Assembly (NCBI RefSeq): GCF_000473365.1
Contig: NZ_KI421517.1
Coordinates: 2,195,504 to 2,259,503, forward strand
Reading direction: 5' to 3'
Origin: Adhaeribacter aquaticus DSM 16391
GTDB taxonomy: Bacteria; Bacteroidota; Bacteroidia; Cytophagales; Hymenobacteraceae
Length of the DNA stretch: 64,000 nt
The notes beneath the pieces were generated by a model. It had not been told where the DNA came from and did not search any database. It saw only the letters and a program-made list of their open reading frames with translations. The position numbers and the translations under genes were made by a program. This document shows positions 36,655-45,898 of this stretch, one piece after another (position 1 is the first letter of the stretch; each line of letters starts with the position of its first letter).

Positions 36655-39600
36655 CTAAGCTATAGAACTGTTTCTAATTTTTGTTAAATAAGTTACGTTA
36701 GGTTGGGTATTTAACTCTTCCAATACGTGAAAGGCTCTTTCCCCATCTTCACGACGTAAAATTTGGGAAACCTGGCTATTTGGATCTTTCATGTCCCCGA
36801 AGATAATTGCATTGGTTGGGCAAGACTGAGCACAAGCCGTTACAATTTCACCATCTTTAGGACGACGACCATCTTTTTTCGCTTCTAGTTTTCCTAATTG
36901 AATACGTTGAACGCAGAATGAACATTTCTCGATAACACCACGAGCTCTTACGGTTACGTCCGGGTTAAGAACCATTCTACCTAAGTCCGTCTGCATTTGT
37001 GGGTTTGAAACTGAGAACTTCTCATTATCTGTGTAAGAGAACCAGTTGAAACGACGAACTTTATATGGACAGTTGTTTGCACAATAACGTGTACCTACAC
37101 AACGGTTATAAGTCATCTGGTTTAAACCTTCGGTGCTGTGAGTAGTAGCCAATACCGGACATACTGTTTCACACGGAGCATGGTTACAGTGCTGGCACAG
37201 CATTGGCTGAAAAATAACCTGAGGATTCTCAGATGGTTCTTCCATCGCCTGGTAAGTATCAATTAATCCCATTTCAGAAGTTTCCTTATGGGTATCGCTA
37301 CTGTAGTACCGGTCAATACGTAACCAGAACATATCACGACGATTTAACACTTCTTGCTTACCTACTATTGGAGTATTATTTTCAGATACGCAACCTAAAA
37401 CACAAGAACCACAACCTATACAAGAGTTAAGGTCAATAACCATACCCCAGTGGTGATTCTTATATTCGTAATCATACCACAAAGAAACTTTAGAAGGAGA
37501 TTGAGGTCCATCAGGCGTAGCAATTTTAATATATTCTGTTACGTTTGTTGGATCTTTTTTGTATTCCTCTAAAGAAGCTTCCTGAACCACCAAACGATCC
37601 ATAAAAGTATGGTGCGTTTGCGTTTGAGCGATTGGTTTTTCAGCTCCTGTTTTTTCTATGCTTACTCCATTAATGTACTGAATGCCATTGTTAGTAACGG
37701 TAGCAAGCGGATAAGCATTGGCTCCAACACCATTTGCTACTTTACCAGCATGCGTACGTCCGTATCCTACCGCAATAGAAACTGTACCTTTTGCCTGTCC
37801 TGGTTGAATAAGAGCAGGTAATTCAATGGTAGTCCCATTAGCCGCTTTTACTCTCAGAACATCATTTTGTTTGATATCCATTTCTTTTGCTAACGACTGC
37901 GGGATGGCCACATAATTATCCCAGGTAGCTTTGGAAATAGGATCGTGTAATTCTTGCAACCAAGGGTTGTTAGCCATTTCACCAGAACCAATAGTTGATT
38001 TTTGGTAAACTGCTAATTCTATTCCTTTAGCAGCTTTTGCCGTATTATTTACAGCTACAGAAGCGGCGGCTAAAGTCATGGGAGGAGCTCCAGCACCGGA
38101 AGTTTGTCCCGGAGTAGAAACATTATTTAATACACCATCGTGTACTGCTTTATCCCAGAAGGCATTAAAATCACCTGAAGAGAAATTAGACTGCCAGAAC
38201 GTGCGTAGGTAGTCGTAGTAGTTGGTGTTATTCCCACTCCAAACCAATAAGCTATCCTGAACCTGGCGGGTTTTAAACAATGGAGCTATGGTTGGCTGAG
38301 ATAAACTTACAAAACCTTTTCTTGGTTCAAAATCATTCCAAGATTCCAGCGTGTGATGATCGGGAGTTATATAATCAGCTAAAGCAGCTGTTTCATCAAT
38401 TCTATCGGCAAAAGAAATCTTTAACGCTACTTTTGCTAAACCACTTTTTACCTTTTCGGCTAATGGATGGTTGTACACTGGGTTAGCGTTGTAAAAAATT
38501 ACCGCCCCAACTGTACCCGCATTCATTTCTTCAATAATGCGCAGCATTTGCGCATCATTACCTTGTTTTGTATAAATAGGGGCAGCCGGATTAATGGTGC
38601 TTCCTTCGCTTCCTAAAGCTCTGTTAATTTCACGAACTAAGGTTTGAACAGCTAAATCATTAGAACCTGATACAACTAAGGCAGCCCCCCGGTTTGCTAA
38701 TAAATCTTTAACAGCAGCATCTAATTCTTTTGTTTGGGAAAAAGCAGGCGTATTTAATACCTGACCTCCAGTAGCCTGAGCAATTCTGTTATATAAAGCA
38801 GCTACAAACACACCTTCTTCTGATGGCTTAATAGGCACACGAATATCAGCGTTTGCACCAGTTAAGCTTAATGCGGTCTCGAACTGATAATGCTTCGACA
38901 TATTAGGGTTGTCGCGCGTTACCTTCCGGTTGGTAATATATTGCTTGGCAAATTCTACTTGTGATAACCAAGGACCAATAAAATCGGCGTTGATACCTAC
39001 AATAGCTTTTGCTTTACTAAAATCATAACCTGGTACTACTCCGCCATTAGCTTGTATCAAGGCCGAGGCAGAAATTGGATCATACTGCACATGCTCAAAA
39101 CCTGGATATTTAGCGCCAAATTCGCGGATAACCTGTTTTGTTGTTGGGCTGATGATGGTAGTTGAAACCAAAACCACTTTGCCTCTTACGCCGGCTAGTT
39201 TAGTTGTAATTTCTCTATCAACTTCTTCCCAGGTAATATCTTTATGCGTTTGGCCACTTTTAGAAACTGGTCCTTTTAATCTTGCTTCATCATAAAGGCT
39301 TAATACGGATGCTTGTCCGCGTGGGCTTAAACCTCCACGAGTAACACCAGAAAGTGGATTTCCTTCCACTTTGATAGGACGACCTTCCCGGGTTTTAACT
39401 AAAACCGCATTGTAATCGCCATCGCCAAAGAAAGTAGAAGCATACCAGTTAGCTATTCCTGGATCAACTTCTTCTGGTTTATGTAAATATGGTATAGCTT
39501 TTCTTACAGGAGCTTCACAAGAAGCTAATGTAGCTGCAGCCAGGCCGAAGCCCATTAGTTTCAAGAAATCACGTCTTGGAGCAGTTTCTTTATCTGCAGC

Positions 39601-39717
39601 TCCATTTTTTTCTTTTACCGGCAGAAACTCCGCAAATTCATTTAAAGAATTATTGATAAACTCCGGAGTGTTTTCGAGCTCTTCTAGCCCTTTCCAGTAT
39701 TTTCTCTTTTCTTGCAT
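36655..39717 (-). CDS. actB: Alternative complex III subunit ActB, iron-sulfur molybdopterin-oxidoreductase-like protein
   Basis: A 1020-residue fusion of a molybdopterin-oxidoreductase-like N-terminal domain (about 50-750) and a C-terminal ferredoxin-type domain. A twin-arginine-like signal (PRRDFLKLMGFGLAA) runs into LASC, so it is probably exported folded and lipidated. Cluster motifs are CIGCGSCVLGC (about 768), CQHCNHAPCETVCP (about 840), CVGTRYCANNCP (about 869) and CSFCVQ with CAQSC (about 931-963), for four Fe-S clusters. In known ACIII the N-terminal domain has lost its molybdenum cofactor. It passes electrons from ActC towards the hemes of ActA. Confidence 0.95.
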   Translation of the reverse strand: MQEKRKYWKGLEELENTPEFINNSLNEFAEFLPVKEKNGAADKETAPRRDFLKLMGFGLAAATLASCEAPVRKAIPYLHKPEEVDPGIANWYASTFFGDGDYNAVLVKTREGRPIKVEGNPLSGVTRGGLSPRGQASVLSLYDEARLKGPVSKSGQTHKDITWEEVDREITTKLAGVRGKVVLVSTTIISPTTKQVIREFGAKYPGFEHVQYDPISASALIQANGGVVPGYDFSKAKAIVGINADFIGPWLSQVEFAKQYITNRKVTRDNPNMSKHYQFETALSLTGANADIRVPIKPSEEGVFVAALYNRIAQATGGQVLNTPAFSQTKELDAAVKDLLANRGAALVVSGSNDLAVQTLVREINRALGSEGSTINPAAPIYTKQGNDAQMLRIIEEMNAGTVGAVIFYNANPVYNHPLAEKVKSGLAKVALKISFADRIDETAALADYITPDHHTLESWNDFEPRKGFVSLSQPTIAPLFKTRQVQDSLLVWSGNNTNYYDYLRTFWQSNFSSGDFNAFWDKAVHDGVLNNVSTPGQTSGAGAPPMTLAAASVAVNNTAKAAKGIELAVYQKSTIGSGEMANNPWLQELHDPISKATWDNYVAIPQSLAKEMDIKQNDVLRVKAANGTTIELPALIQPGQAKGTVSIAVGYGRTHAGKVANGVGANAYPLATVTNNGIQYINGVSIEKTGAEKPIAQTQTHHTFMDRLVVQEASLEEYKKDPTNVTEYIKIATPDGPQSPSKVSLWYDYEYKNHHWGMVIDLNSCIGCGSCVLGCVSENNTPIVGKQEVLNRRDMFWLRIDRYYSSDTHKETSEMGLIDTYQAMEEPSENPQVIFQPMLCQHCNHAPCETVCPVLATTHSTEGLNQMTYNRCVGTRYCANNCPYKVRRFNWFSYTDNEKFSVSNPQMQTDLGRMVLNPDVTVRARGVIEKCSFCVQRIQLGKLEAKKDGRRPKDGEIVTACAQSCPTNAIIFGDMKDPNSQVSQILRREDGERAFHVLEELNTQPNVTYLTKIRNSSIA

Positions 39718-39759
39718 ATTATAAATAGAAAACTCAGATGCTTTGGGAAAATGATATTA

Positions 39760-41055
39760 TTAATAATGACACTTAGAACATTCTGCTCCACCATTTGAAG
39801 CTACAGTAAAGGCAGCACCTTTATTTGCCTCATCGTGTAATTTCACTAAGTTGTCGTAGTATTTATTTCCTTCCGTATTTAAAGGAGTCTCGCGATGACA
39901 GTTAATACACCATCCCATAGTTAATGGAGAGTATTGGTACACCACATTCATAGATTCAATTGGACCGTGGCAAGTCTGACACTCAATACCACCCACTTTT
40001 GTATGTTGAGAGTGGTTGAAATAAGAAAAGTCTGGCAGGTTATGTACACGCACCCACTCAATTGGCTTATTCTTTTCTATTGCACTGTAAATTTTCTGGA
40101 TCTCCGGAGAATCTTTCTTGATCTGGCTATGGCAGTTCATACAGATGTTTGCCGAAGGAATATTGGCACTTGCACTCTTATAAACACTGGTATGGCAGTA
40201 ATTACAGTTTATCTGGTGCTCGCCTGCGTGTAACTTATGCGAGAAAGCTATTGGCTGCCGAGGCTGATAACCTTGTGACAAACCTACACCATAAGTTTCT
40301 TCGATTGCAATATCTAATAAAACACAGAAGAAGATTAAACCTGCAATTACTTGTACCGCCCGAGATTTGTAAACTTTTGAAAAATCCCAGCGCTGCTCAA
40401 CTAATTCTATATCATTACCTTCTAAGTCTTTTTTACCACGAAGATAATCTTTCATCAGATTAGCGATAATCAATAAAGTTATCACCATCACAATCAGGAG
40501 CACAATTAAAGCAATCAGGATAAAGTTTAAATACTTTCCTGCATCACCTATGCTTTCACCACCCGGGCCATCGGTAGCAGCCTGTGCAGTTTGATCATTT
40601 GCGTTTCCGCCTGTTGGGGCAGTGGTTGCAACCGGAGCAGCACTTTCAGCTTCAATGTATTTAACAATTGAAGTGATCTCTTCATCCGAAAACGCGAAGC
40701 TAGGCATTTGCTGCTTGTCGTATTCGTTGAAAATCTGAACGGCTTGTTTATCGCCAGACTGCACCATTTTGCTGGAATTACGAATCCAGCTAATCAACCA
40801 AGGGAGTTTATGCTTTTTATGAATATCACGCAAAGCAGGGCCTACAACTTTTTCATTAATAGCATGACAAGAGGCACAGTTGTTTTTAAACAGTGTTCCT
40901 CCAGCCTGAACATCGGGACCAGCAGCACCCGCTGTCACACCATCTTGGCTAACAGAGGCTTGTTCGCCCTGCGCAAAAGAAGAAAAAACTGTTAAAAATG
41001 AAAAAAGTAGTGCTAGTAGAAATGAGTATTTTTTGTTGGATTTACAGCTAATCAT
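39760..41055 (-). CDS. actA: Alternative complex III subunit ActA, six-heme cytochrome c with fused N-terminal domain
   Basis: A 431-residue protein. A signal peptide (about 1-29) leads to a mono-heme cytochrome c domain (CASCH 60-64, candidate axial Met117). A low-complexity linker and two membrane helices (about 176-200 and 234-250) follow. The C-terminal multiheme domain has CNYCH 284-288, CMNCH 305-309, CQTCH 359-363, CINCH 383-387 and CSKCH 426-430, the last ending one residue from the C-terminus. The pentaheme part is the classical ActA. The extra N-terminal heme domain could pass electrons to the oxidase. It is the first gene of the operon, 45 bp from its promoter. Confidence 0.95.
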   Translation of the reverse strand: MISCKSNKKYSFLLALLFSFLTVFSSFAQGEQASVSQDGVTAGAAGPDVQAGGTLFKNNCASCHAINEKVVGPALRDIHKKHKLPWLISWIRNSSKMVQSGDKQAVQIFNEYDKQQMPSFAFSDEEITSIVKYIEAESAAPVATTAPTGGNANDQTAQAATDGPGGESIGDAGKYLNFILIALIVLLIVMVITLLIIANLMKDYLRGKKDLEGNDIELVEQRWDFSKVYKSRAVQVIAGLIFFCVLLDIAIEETYGVGLSQGYQPRQPIAFSHKLHAGEHQINCNYCHTSVYKSASANIPSANICMNCHSQIKKDSPEIQKIYSAIEKNKPIEWVRVHNLPDFSYFNHSQHTKVGGIECQTCHGPIESMNVVYQYSPLTMGWCINCHRETPLNTEGNKYYDNLVKLHDEANKGAAFTVASNGGAECSKCHY

Positions 41056-41099
41056 TGCTTAGATTGCTTTTTTAGTAAGGTGAAACTACATTACGGCCA

Positions 41100-41130
41100 C
41101 AAATCTACTATGCGAATTTTATTATTCAAA
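41100..41130 (-). promoter_or_regulatory. Consensus promoter of the ACIII/oxidase operon
   Basis: On the minus strand, TTTG (41130-41127), a 19-bp spacer and TAGATTTG (41107-41100) match TTTG-N19-TAnnTTTG exactly. This predicts a transcription start near 41093 and a leader of roughly 40 nt before the actA ATG. Confidence 0.82.
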
Positions 41131-41155
41131 CTCACATTTCCCTTAATTTTGGCAA

Positions 41156-41186
41156 TATAGCCTGTTGATTTACTTTAAAGGCTATA
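41156..41186. promoter_or_regulatory. Inverted repeat upstream of the actA promoter
   Basis: A perfect 8-bp dyad TATAGCCT/AGGCTATA (41156-41163 and 41179-41186) with a 15-bp spacer, 26 bp upstream of the -33 element of the actA promoter. The position fits an activator or repressor site; no regulator is identified. Confidence 0.4.
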
Positions 41187-41453
41187 ACTTGCTAATTACC
41201 AAATGGTTATACCTTAAAAATTCTTTATTTAGAATTATTTTAAATTATGTTTATATAAATTAGGAATATACTTTTAAAAATCAGGCTCCTAGGCAGCTTT
41301 GAGCTAAACCTTCTATTACTTAATAGCATTTTATAGATATACTAATTATATTATATCTTTTAAGTTGTATTTTGAACCTTCCTACTCCTTATAATTCTCT
41401 GTTCTTTTCGCCTTCCTTTATTTAAGTATGCGCTTCATCAAATTAAACAACCG

Positions 41454-41485
41454 TTTGTTATACAAATTAATTATTCTTATCTTTG
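41454..41485 (+). promoter_or_regulatory. Promoter of the rpsF-rpsR-rplI operon
   Basis: TTTG (41454-41457), a 20-bp spacer and TATCTTTG (41478-41485), an exact -7 element. The predicted start near 41492 leaves a leader of about 30 nt, too short for the S6:S18-binding hairpin found in the leaders of many other bacteria. Confidence 0.75.
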
Positions 41486-41521
41486 CGCCTTCATTTACAA
41501 AATTAAATTTCGACAACCTAG

Positions 41522-41902
41522 ATGGAATTAAAAAATTATGAAACGGTCTTCATTTTGACCCCGTTACTAAACGAGGCCCAAATGCAAGAAACGGTCGAGA
41601 AGTTCAGACAGGTGCTTAAGGAAAATGGCGCCGACATTATTCACGAAGAGAATTGGGGTTTACGTAAGTTAGCTTATCCAATTCAGAAAAAGTCAACAGG
41701 TTTCTACCACCTGATCGAGTTTACAGCTCCAGGTACTATTGTAGATACTTTAGAACTTGCTTATCGTCGTGATGAAAAAGTAGTTCGCTTCTTGACCACA
41801 GTATTAGACAAGCACGCTGTTTCTTACAACGAGCGTCGTAGAAATGGTGAAATGAATCAGCAAAAAGCTGCTAAAAGAGAAAAGGAGGCACAAGCATCAT
41901 GA
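41522..41902 (+). CDS. rpsF: 30S ribosomal protein bS6
   Basis: A 126-residue ribosomal protein that forms a heterodimer with bS18 on the 30S platform. [36 protein letters not shown] and [17 protein letters not shown] are family signatures, followed by a basic, Gln-rich tail of about 25 residues. The start ATG has no Shine-Dalgarno sequence. Its last four bases overlap the rpsR start (ATGA), and the rpsR Shine-Dalgarno lies inside its final codons. Confidence 0.97.
   Translation: MELKNYETVFILTPLLNEAQMQETVEKFRQVLKENGADIIHEENWGLRKLAYPIQKKSTGFYHLIEFTAPGTIVDTLELAYRRDEKVVRFLTTVLDKHAVSYNERRRNGEMNQQKAAKREKEAQAS
41881..41888 (+). promoter_or_regulatory. Strong Shine-Dalgarno sequence of rpsR
   Basis: AAAGGAGG, ten bases before the rpsR ATG and embedded in the end of the rpsF coding sequence. 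It is exceptional in a window where the other starts I inspected lack such a motif. Confidence 0.85.
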
Positions 41903-42150
41903 GTTTAGTTAACGAAAAAATCCATAAGCAAGATACCCGCAAGAAATACTGCCGTTTTAAGAAAAATGGTATCCAGTATATCGATTACAAAGACGGTAAC
42001 TTCTTGTTAAAATTTGTAAACGAGCAAGGTAAAGTTCTTCCTCGTCGTATTACAGGTACCAGCCTGAAATTTCAGCGTCGTGTAGCACAAGCAGTTGCTC
42101 GTGCGCGCCACTTGGCTATTTTGCCATACGTTACAGATTCATTAAAATAA
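41899..42150 (+). CDS. rpsR: 30S ribosomal protein bS18
   Basis: An 83-residue 30S platform protein that pairs with bS6. [18 protein letters not shown] and the basic [30 protein letters not shown] core identify it. In Bacteroidota ribosomes bS18 together with bS6 and bS21 helps to hide the 16S anti-Shine-Dalgarno tail, so its strong Shine-Dalgarno sequence is notable. Its start overlaps the end of rpsF by four bases, and its stop codon forms part of the rplI Shine-Dalgarno. Confidence 0.97.
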   Translation: MSLVNEKIHKQDTRKKYCRFKKNGIQYIDYKDGNFLLKFVNEQGKVLPRRITGTSLKFQRRVAQAVARARHLAILPYVTDSLK

Positions 42151-42156
42151 GGAGGT
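42148..42156 (+). promoter_or_regulatory. Perfect Shine-Dalgarno sequence of rplI
   Basis: TAAGGAGGT is a nine-base complement of the conserved 16S rRNA 3' end, nine bases before the rplI ATG. Its first three bases are the rpsR stop codon. Confidence 0.88.
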
Positions 42157-42165
42157 ACTTAGAAG

Positions 42166-42609
42166 ATGGAAATTATTTTAAAAGACGACGTTAAAGGCTT
42201 AGGCTTTAAAAACGATATCGTAACTGTTAAGCCAGGATACGGCCGTAATTACTTGATCCCACAAGGTATTGCTGTAATTGCTGATAAATCAAACAAAAAA
42301 GTAGTAGCTGAAAATATTCGTCAGGCTGCTCACAAAGCTGAAAAAGTAAGATTAGACGCTCAGTCTATAGCTGATCAGATTGGTGATCAGGTATATGAAT
42401 TAAAAGCTAAGGTAGGTGAAAGCGGCAAAATTTTTGGTGCTGTTACGACTACGCAGCTTTCTGATGCGTTACGTGCTAAAGGTATTGAAGTAGATCGTAA
42501 GAAAATTTCTTTTGATCAGGAAGTTAAATCTGCTGGTGAATACACTGCTTCTATCGCATTACACAAAGAAGTGAAGCATTCTGTACGTTTTAACGTAGTA
42601 GCAGAATAA
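42166..42609 (+). CDS. rplI: 50S ribosomal protein bL9
   Basis: A 147-residue two-domain ribosomal protein at the base of the L1 stalk. The N-terminal MEIILKDDVKGLGFKNDIVTVKPGYGRNYLIPQG signature (residues 1-34 in substance), the long connecting helix and the C-terminal VGESGKIFGAVTTTQLSDAL domain are all present. It is last in the rpsF-rpsR-rplI operon, 15 bp after rpsR, and is followed by a terminator. Confidence 0.97.
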   Translation: MEIILKDDVKGLGFKNDIVTVKPGYGRNYLIPQGIAVIADKSNKKVVAENIRQAAHKAEKVRLDAQSIADQIGDQVYELKAKVGESGKIFGAVTTTQLSDALRAKGIEVDRKKISFDQEVKSAGEYTASIALHKEVKHSVRFNVVAE

Positions 42610-42630
42610 GCATACTTTGGTTTAAAGGAA

Positions 42631-42665
42631 AAGTCCTGCTGTGAATACGGCAGGACTTTTTTTAT
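42631..42665 (+). terminator. Terminator of the rpsF operon
   Basis: A 9-bp stem AAGTCCTGC/GCAGGACTT (42631-42639 with 42650-42658), a 10-nt loop and a T-run reaching about 42664. Confidence 0.87.
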
Positions 42666-42708
42666 TTTACACAGTAAACTAACTTACGAATCCATACGCT
42701 TAAATACT

Positions 42709-43689
42709 ATGGCAACTTCTTTTCGTACTGAAATACAAGTTTCCCCCCGCCCCTTCCGACTTAATTCCGAATCAATTATTCTTACCACCGGTTCTTGTTT
42801 TGCCGTAGTAATAGGCCAAAAAATCAAAAACTATAAGGTTAACACTTTAGTAAACCCTTTTGGTACTATTTTCAATCCTATTTCTTTGTTTAGTTTGCTA
42901 GATGCTGGCTTATTTCCGGAGCAGCCGTTTACAGGAAATTTAGTAGCCCGCGACGAGCGGTGGTATGCTTATGATTTGCATTCTTCTTTTTCGGCCCCAA
43001 ACCAAGAAGATTTGCTTTTTTCTATTCAGAAAGCCCGGAACGAAGTATACTCTTATCTGGCCTCAGCTGATGTACTCATTCTTACATTAGGTACTGCGGT
43101 CGGGTATTTGCATAAAGAAAGTAACCAGTTAGTAGCTAACTGCCATAAAATTGCCCAGCAACAATTTGAAAAGAAACTGATTTCTACAGCAGAGATTACG
43201 GCGACTTTTTCCGCTCTTTATTTAAAACTGAAGCACCTAAATCCAAAGCTACAGGTAATTGTAACGGTAAGCCCGGTGCGTCATATTAAAGAGACCTTGG
43301 AACTAAATAGCGTCAGCAAATCTATTTTACGAATAGCCTGTCACGAAATAGCAGGACAATTAGCCGATGTGACTTACTTCCCGGCTTATGAACTTTTACT
43401 GGATGATTTACGGGATTATCGTTTTTACAAACGCGATATGATTCATCCTTCCGAAGAAGCGGAAGATTATATCTGGGGAAAGTTTATCCAAGCCTTCTTT
43501 GAGGAGCCGTTTCAACAATTTACGAAAGAGTGGGATAAAATTAAATTAGCCTTAGCCCATAAACCATTTCATCCGGATGCTCCGGCGCACCAACAATTTT
43601 TGCGAAATACCTTGGCCAAACTGGAACAGATACATCTACATACAGATTGCAGTCAGGAAATAGCGCAGGTAAAAAGTCAGCTTCGGTAA
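42709..43689 (+). CDS. GSCFA-domain protein
   Basis: A 326-residue protein with the defining GSCFA motif at about residues 27-31 ([12 protein letters not shown]). It has a second conserved block [11 protein letters not shown], then [16 protein letters not shown] and a C-terminal [17 protein letters not shown]. The GSCFA family belongs to the SGNH-hydrolase-like superfamily, in which the Ser of GSC and the D..H near the C-terminus would be catalytic. Its substrates are uncharacterised. No signal peptide is apparent, so it is probably cytoplasmic. It is followed 56 bp later by the DUF255 protein. Confidence 0.9.
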   Translation: MATSFRTEIQVSPRPFRLNSESIILTTGSCFAVVIGQKIKNYKVNTLVNPFGTIFNPISLFSLLDAGLFPEQPFTGNLVARDERWYAYDLHSSFSAPNQEDLLFSIQKARNEVYSYLASADVLILTLGTAVGYLHKESNQLVANCHKIAQQQFEKKLISTAEITATFSALYLKLKHLNPKLQVIVTVSPVRHIKETLELNSVSKSILRIACHEIAGQLADVTYFPAYELLLDDLRDYRFYKRDMIHPSEEAEDYIWGKFIQAFFEEPFQQFTKEWDKIKLALAHKPFHPDAPAHQQFLRNTLAKLEQIHLHTDCSQEIAQVKSQLR

Positions 43690-43745
43690 AGCCTTGTTCT
43701 TTTCTTTCCGTATTTACCTTTAACACTACCCTACAACCCAATCCT

Positions 43746-45770
43746 ATGAAAACTGCCAATCGCCTTCTCCACGAATCGAGCCCATACTTATTACAGCATG
43801 CCTATAACCCGGTAGATTGGTACCCGTGGGGAGAGGAAGCTTTGCAAAAAGCTAAACTGGAGCAAAAACCTATTCTGGTTAGTATTGGTTATGCTGCCTG
43901 CCATTGGTGCCACGTTATGGAGCATCAATCTTTTGAAAAAGAAGAAATAGCCCAGGTTATGAATGAGCATTTTATTTGCATAAAAGTAGATCGGGAAGAA
44001 CGTCCCGATGTTGATCAGATTTATATGGATGCTATTCATGCCATGGGAATTCAGGGAGGTTGGCCATTAAATGTATTTCTAAACTCCGAGGCGAAACCTT
44101 TTTACGGCGGCACCTATTTTTCACCGCAGCATTGGGTACAAGTTTTAAAAAATATTGCGGAAGCTTACCAAAACCACCGGGAGGAGCTTGACAATTCTGC
44201 TGAACAGTTTGCCCAGCATATAAACCTGAGCGATCTTCATAAATATGGCTTAAAGCAAAGTGAATCTGATTTTTCTGAAAAAGACTTTCAGCAACTGTAC
44301 CATAAGTTTAGCTTACGGTTTGATACAGTTCGTGGCGGCATGGGCAAAGCGCCTAAATTCCCGATGCCGGTAAATTACTTTTTTTTGTTGCGCTATTACC
44401 ACCATACTAACCAACAGGCTGCTTTAGAACAAACAATACTTACCTTACAGGAAATGGCTTTGGGCGGCATCTATGATCAGGTTGGTGGTGGCTTTGCCCG
44501 CTATTCCGTAGATGAAGATTGGCTGGTACCCCACTTCGAGAAAATGCTTTATGATAATGGGCAATTAATAAGCCTATATGCGGAAGCATATTCCGTTACT
44601 AAAAATCCGTTATTTAAAGCTGTAGTTTATGAAACCGTTGCATTTGTACAACGGGAGCTTATGAATGAAGAAGGTGGCTTTTATTCTTCTCTGGATGCAG
44701 ATAGCGAAGGCGAGGAAGGCAAGTTTTATGTTTTCCGACAAGAAGAGTTAGCCGAAATATTAGGAGGCGAAGAACCCTTATTTTCCCGTTATTATAACAT
44801 TACCGAAGAAGGCAATTGGGAGCATGGCGTAAATATACTTCACCGCCACATCACCGACGAAGCTTTTGCGGCCCAGGAGAACCTGGAAATACCAGTGCTT
44901 CAAAAATTAGTGGCTGATTGGAAAGCCAAAATCATGGAAGTACGGGAAAAACGCGTCCGCCCCGGCCTGGATGGCAAAATTCTGACTTCCTGGAATGCAT
45001 TAATGCTAAAAGGCCTGACAGATGCATTTAAGGTTTTCGGTGACCTGACTTTTTTAAACCTGGCTTTAAGCAATGCAACTTTTTTAAAAAATAAAGTACG
45101 CAACGGTAAAGGCCTTTTCCATAATTACAAGAATGGGAAAGCTTCTATTCCGGGGTTTTTAGAAGATTATGCCTTACTTATACAAGCGTACATCAGTTTG
45201 TATGAAGTAACTTTCAGTGAGCACTGGTTGATGGAAGCACAACGCTTAACTGAATATACAATTCAGAACTTTCTGGATACTGATGAGCAATTATTTTACT
45301 TTACCGATAAAACTGCCGAAAAACTAATTGCCCGGAAGAAGGAGATTATGGATAATGTGATTCCTGCTTCTAATTCCGTCATGGGTATTAATCTGCACTT
45401 TTTAAGTTTGCTGTTCGATGTACCCCAATATATGGAATTATCGGATAATATGCTAGCCAAAGTAAAACCGTTGTTAATAAAAGAACCGTCACATTTAGCA
45501 AATTGGGCATCCCTTTATTTTCTTAAATTAAAGTCTACTGCCGAGATAGCCATTGTGGGTGAAGAAGCCGAAACTATACGGCAGCAACTAGGCTCTTACT
45601 TTTATCCAAATGCTGTAGTAGTGGGCACCACTACCGAAAGTGATTTACCATTGCTCCAGGATCGGGAACCACTTTACGAGCAAACTACCATTTTTGTATG
45701 TTATAATAAAGCCTGCCAATTACCAGTGCATACGTTGGTAGAAGCTTTGGAACAACTGAATAACATATAG
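43746..45770 (+). CDS. DUF255 thioredoxin-domain protein (YyaL/SPATA20 family)
   Basis: A 674-residue protein. The N-terminal thioredoxin-like domain (about 1-165) contains [19 protein letters not shown] and the CHWC active-site-like motif (C52-x2-C55), then GGWPLNVFL. The remainder is an (alpha/alpha)6-barrel-like domain resembling glycoside hydrolases or epimerases, with [29 protein letters not shown] and [14 protein letters not shown]. The ATG at 43746 is chosen because the family begins there; an open frame extends 33 codons upstream into the GSCFA gene without homology. The molecular function of the family is unsettled. Confidence 0.93.
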   Translation: MKTANRLLHESSPYLLQHAYNPVDWYPWGEEALQKAKLEQKPILVSIGYAACHWCHVMEHQSFEKEEIAQVMNEHFICIKVDREERPDVDQIYMDAIHAMGIQGGWPLNVFLNSEAKPFYGGTYFSPQHWVQVLKNIAEAYQNHREELDNSAEQFAQHINLSDLHKYGLKQSESDFSEKDFQQLYHKFSLRFDTVRGGMGKAPKFPMPVNYFFLLRYYHHTNQQAALEQTILTLQEMALGGIYDQVGGGFARYSVDEDWLVPHFEKMLYDNGQLISLYAEAYSVTKNPLFKAVVYETVAFVQRELMNEEGGFYSSLDADSEGEEGKFYVFRQEELAEILGGEEPLFSRYYNITEEGNWEHGVNILHRHITDEAFAAQENLEIPVLQKLVADWKAKIMEVREKRVRPGLDGKILTSWNALMLKGLTDAFKVFGDLTFLNLALSNATFLKNKVRNGKGLFHNYKNGKASIPGFLEDYALLIQAYISLYEVTFSEHWLMEAQRLTEYTIQNFLDTDEQLFYFTDKTAEKLIARKKEIMDNVIPASNSVMGINLHFLSLLFDVPQYMELSDNMLAKVKPLLIKEPSHLANWASLYFLKLKSTAEIAIVGEEAETIRQQLGSYFYPNAVVVGTTTESDLPLLQDREPLYEQTTIFVCYNKACQLPVHTLVEALEQLNNI

Positions 45771-45898
45771 TTAAGAACTGATCCTTTAATTAACTATTTC
45801 CTTTAGCTCATCCAAATTTGGGTGGGTCCAATCGGCTAACTATACCGGACAAAATTAGGTATACATGGAAAGTTAATTTGCTCCGTAACTTTTAGCCT

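Larger units (their letters stand above)
41056..41521. other. Divergent regulatory region between the actA and rpsF operons
   Basis: 466 bp, strongly AT-rich. It holds the consensus minus-strand promoter for actA (41100-41130), a dyad at 41156-41186 and the plus-strand promoter for rpsF (41454-41485). Between about 41190 and 41450 I see no gene or convincing structure. Confidence 0.6.

Noticed and set aside
43647-43745. Upstream extension of the DUF255 gene by 33 codons
   Set aside because: Overlaps the GSCFA coding sequence; the family begins at the [15 protein letters not shown] methionine at 43746.
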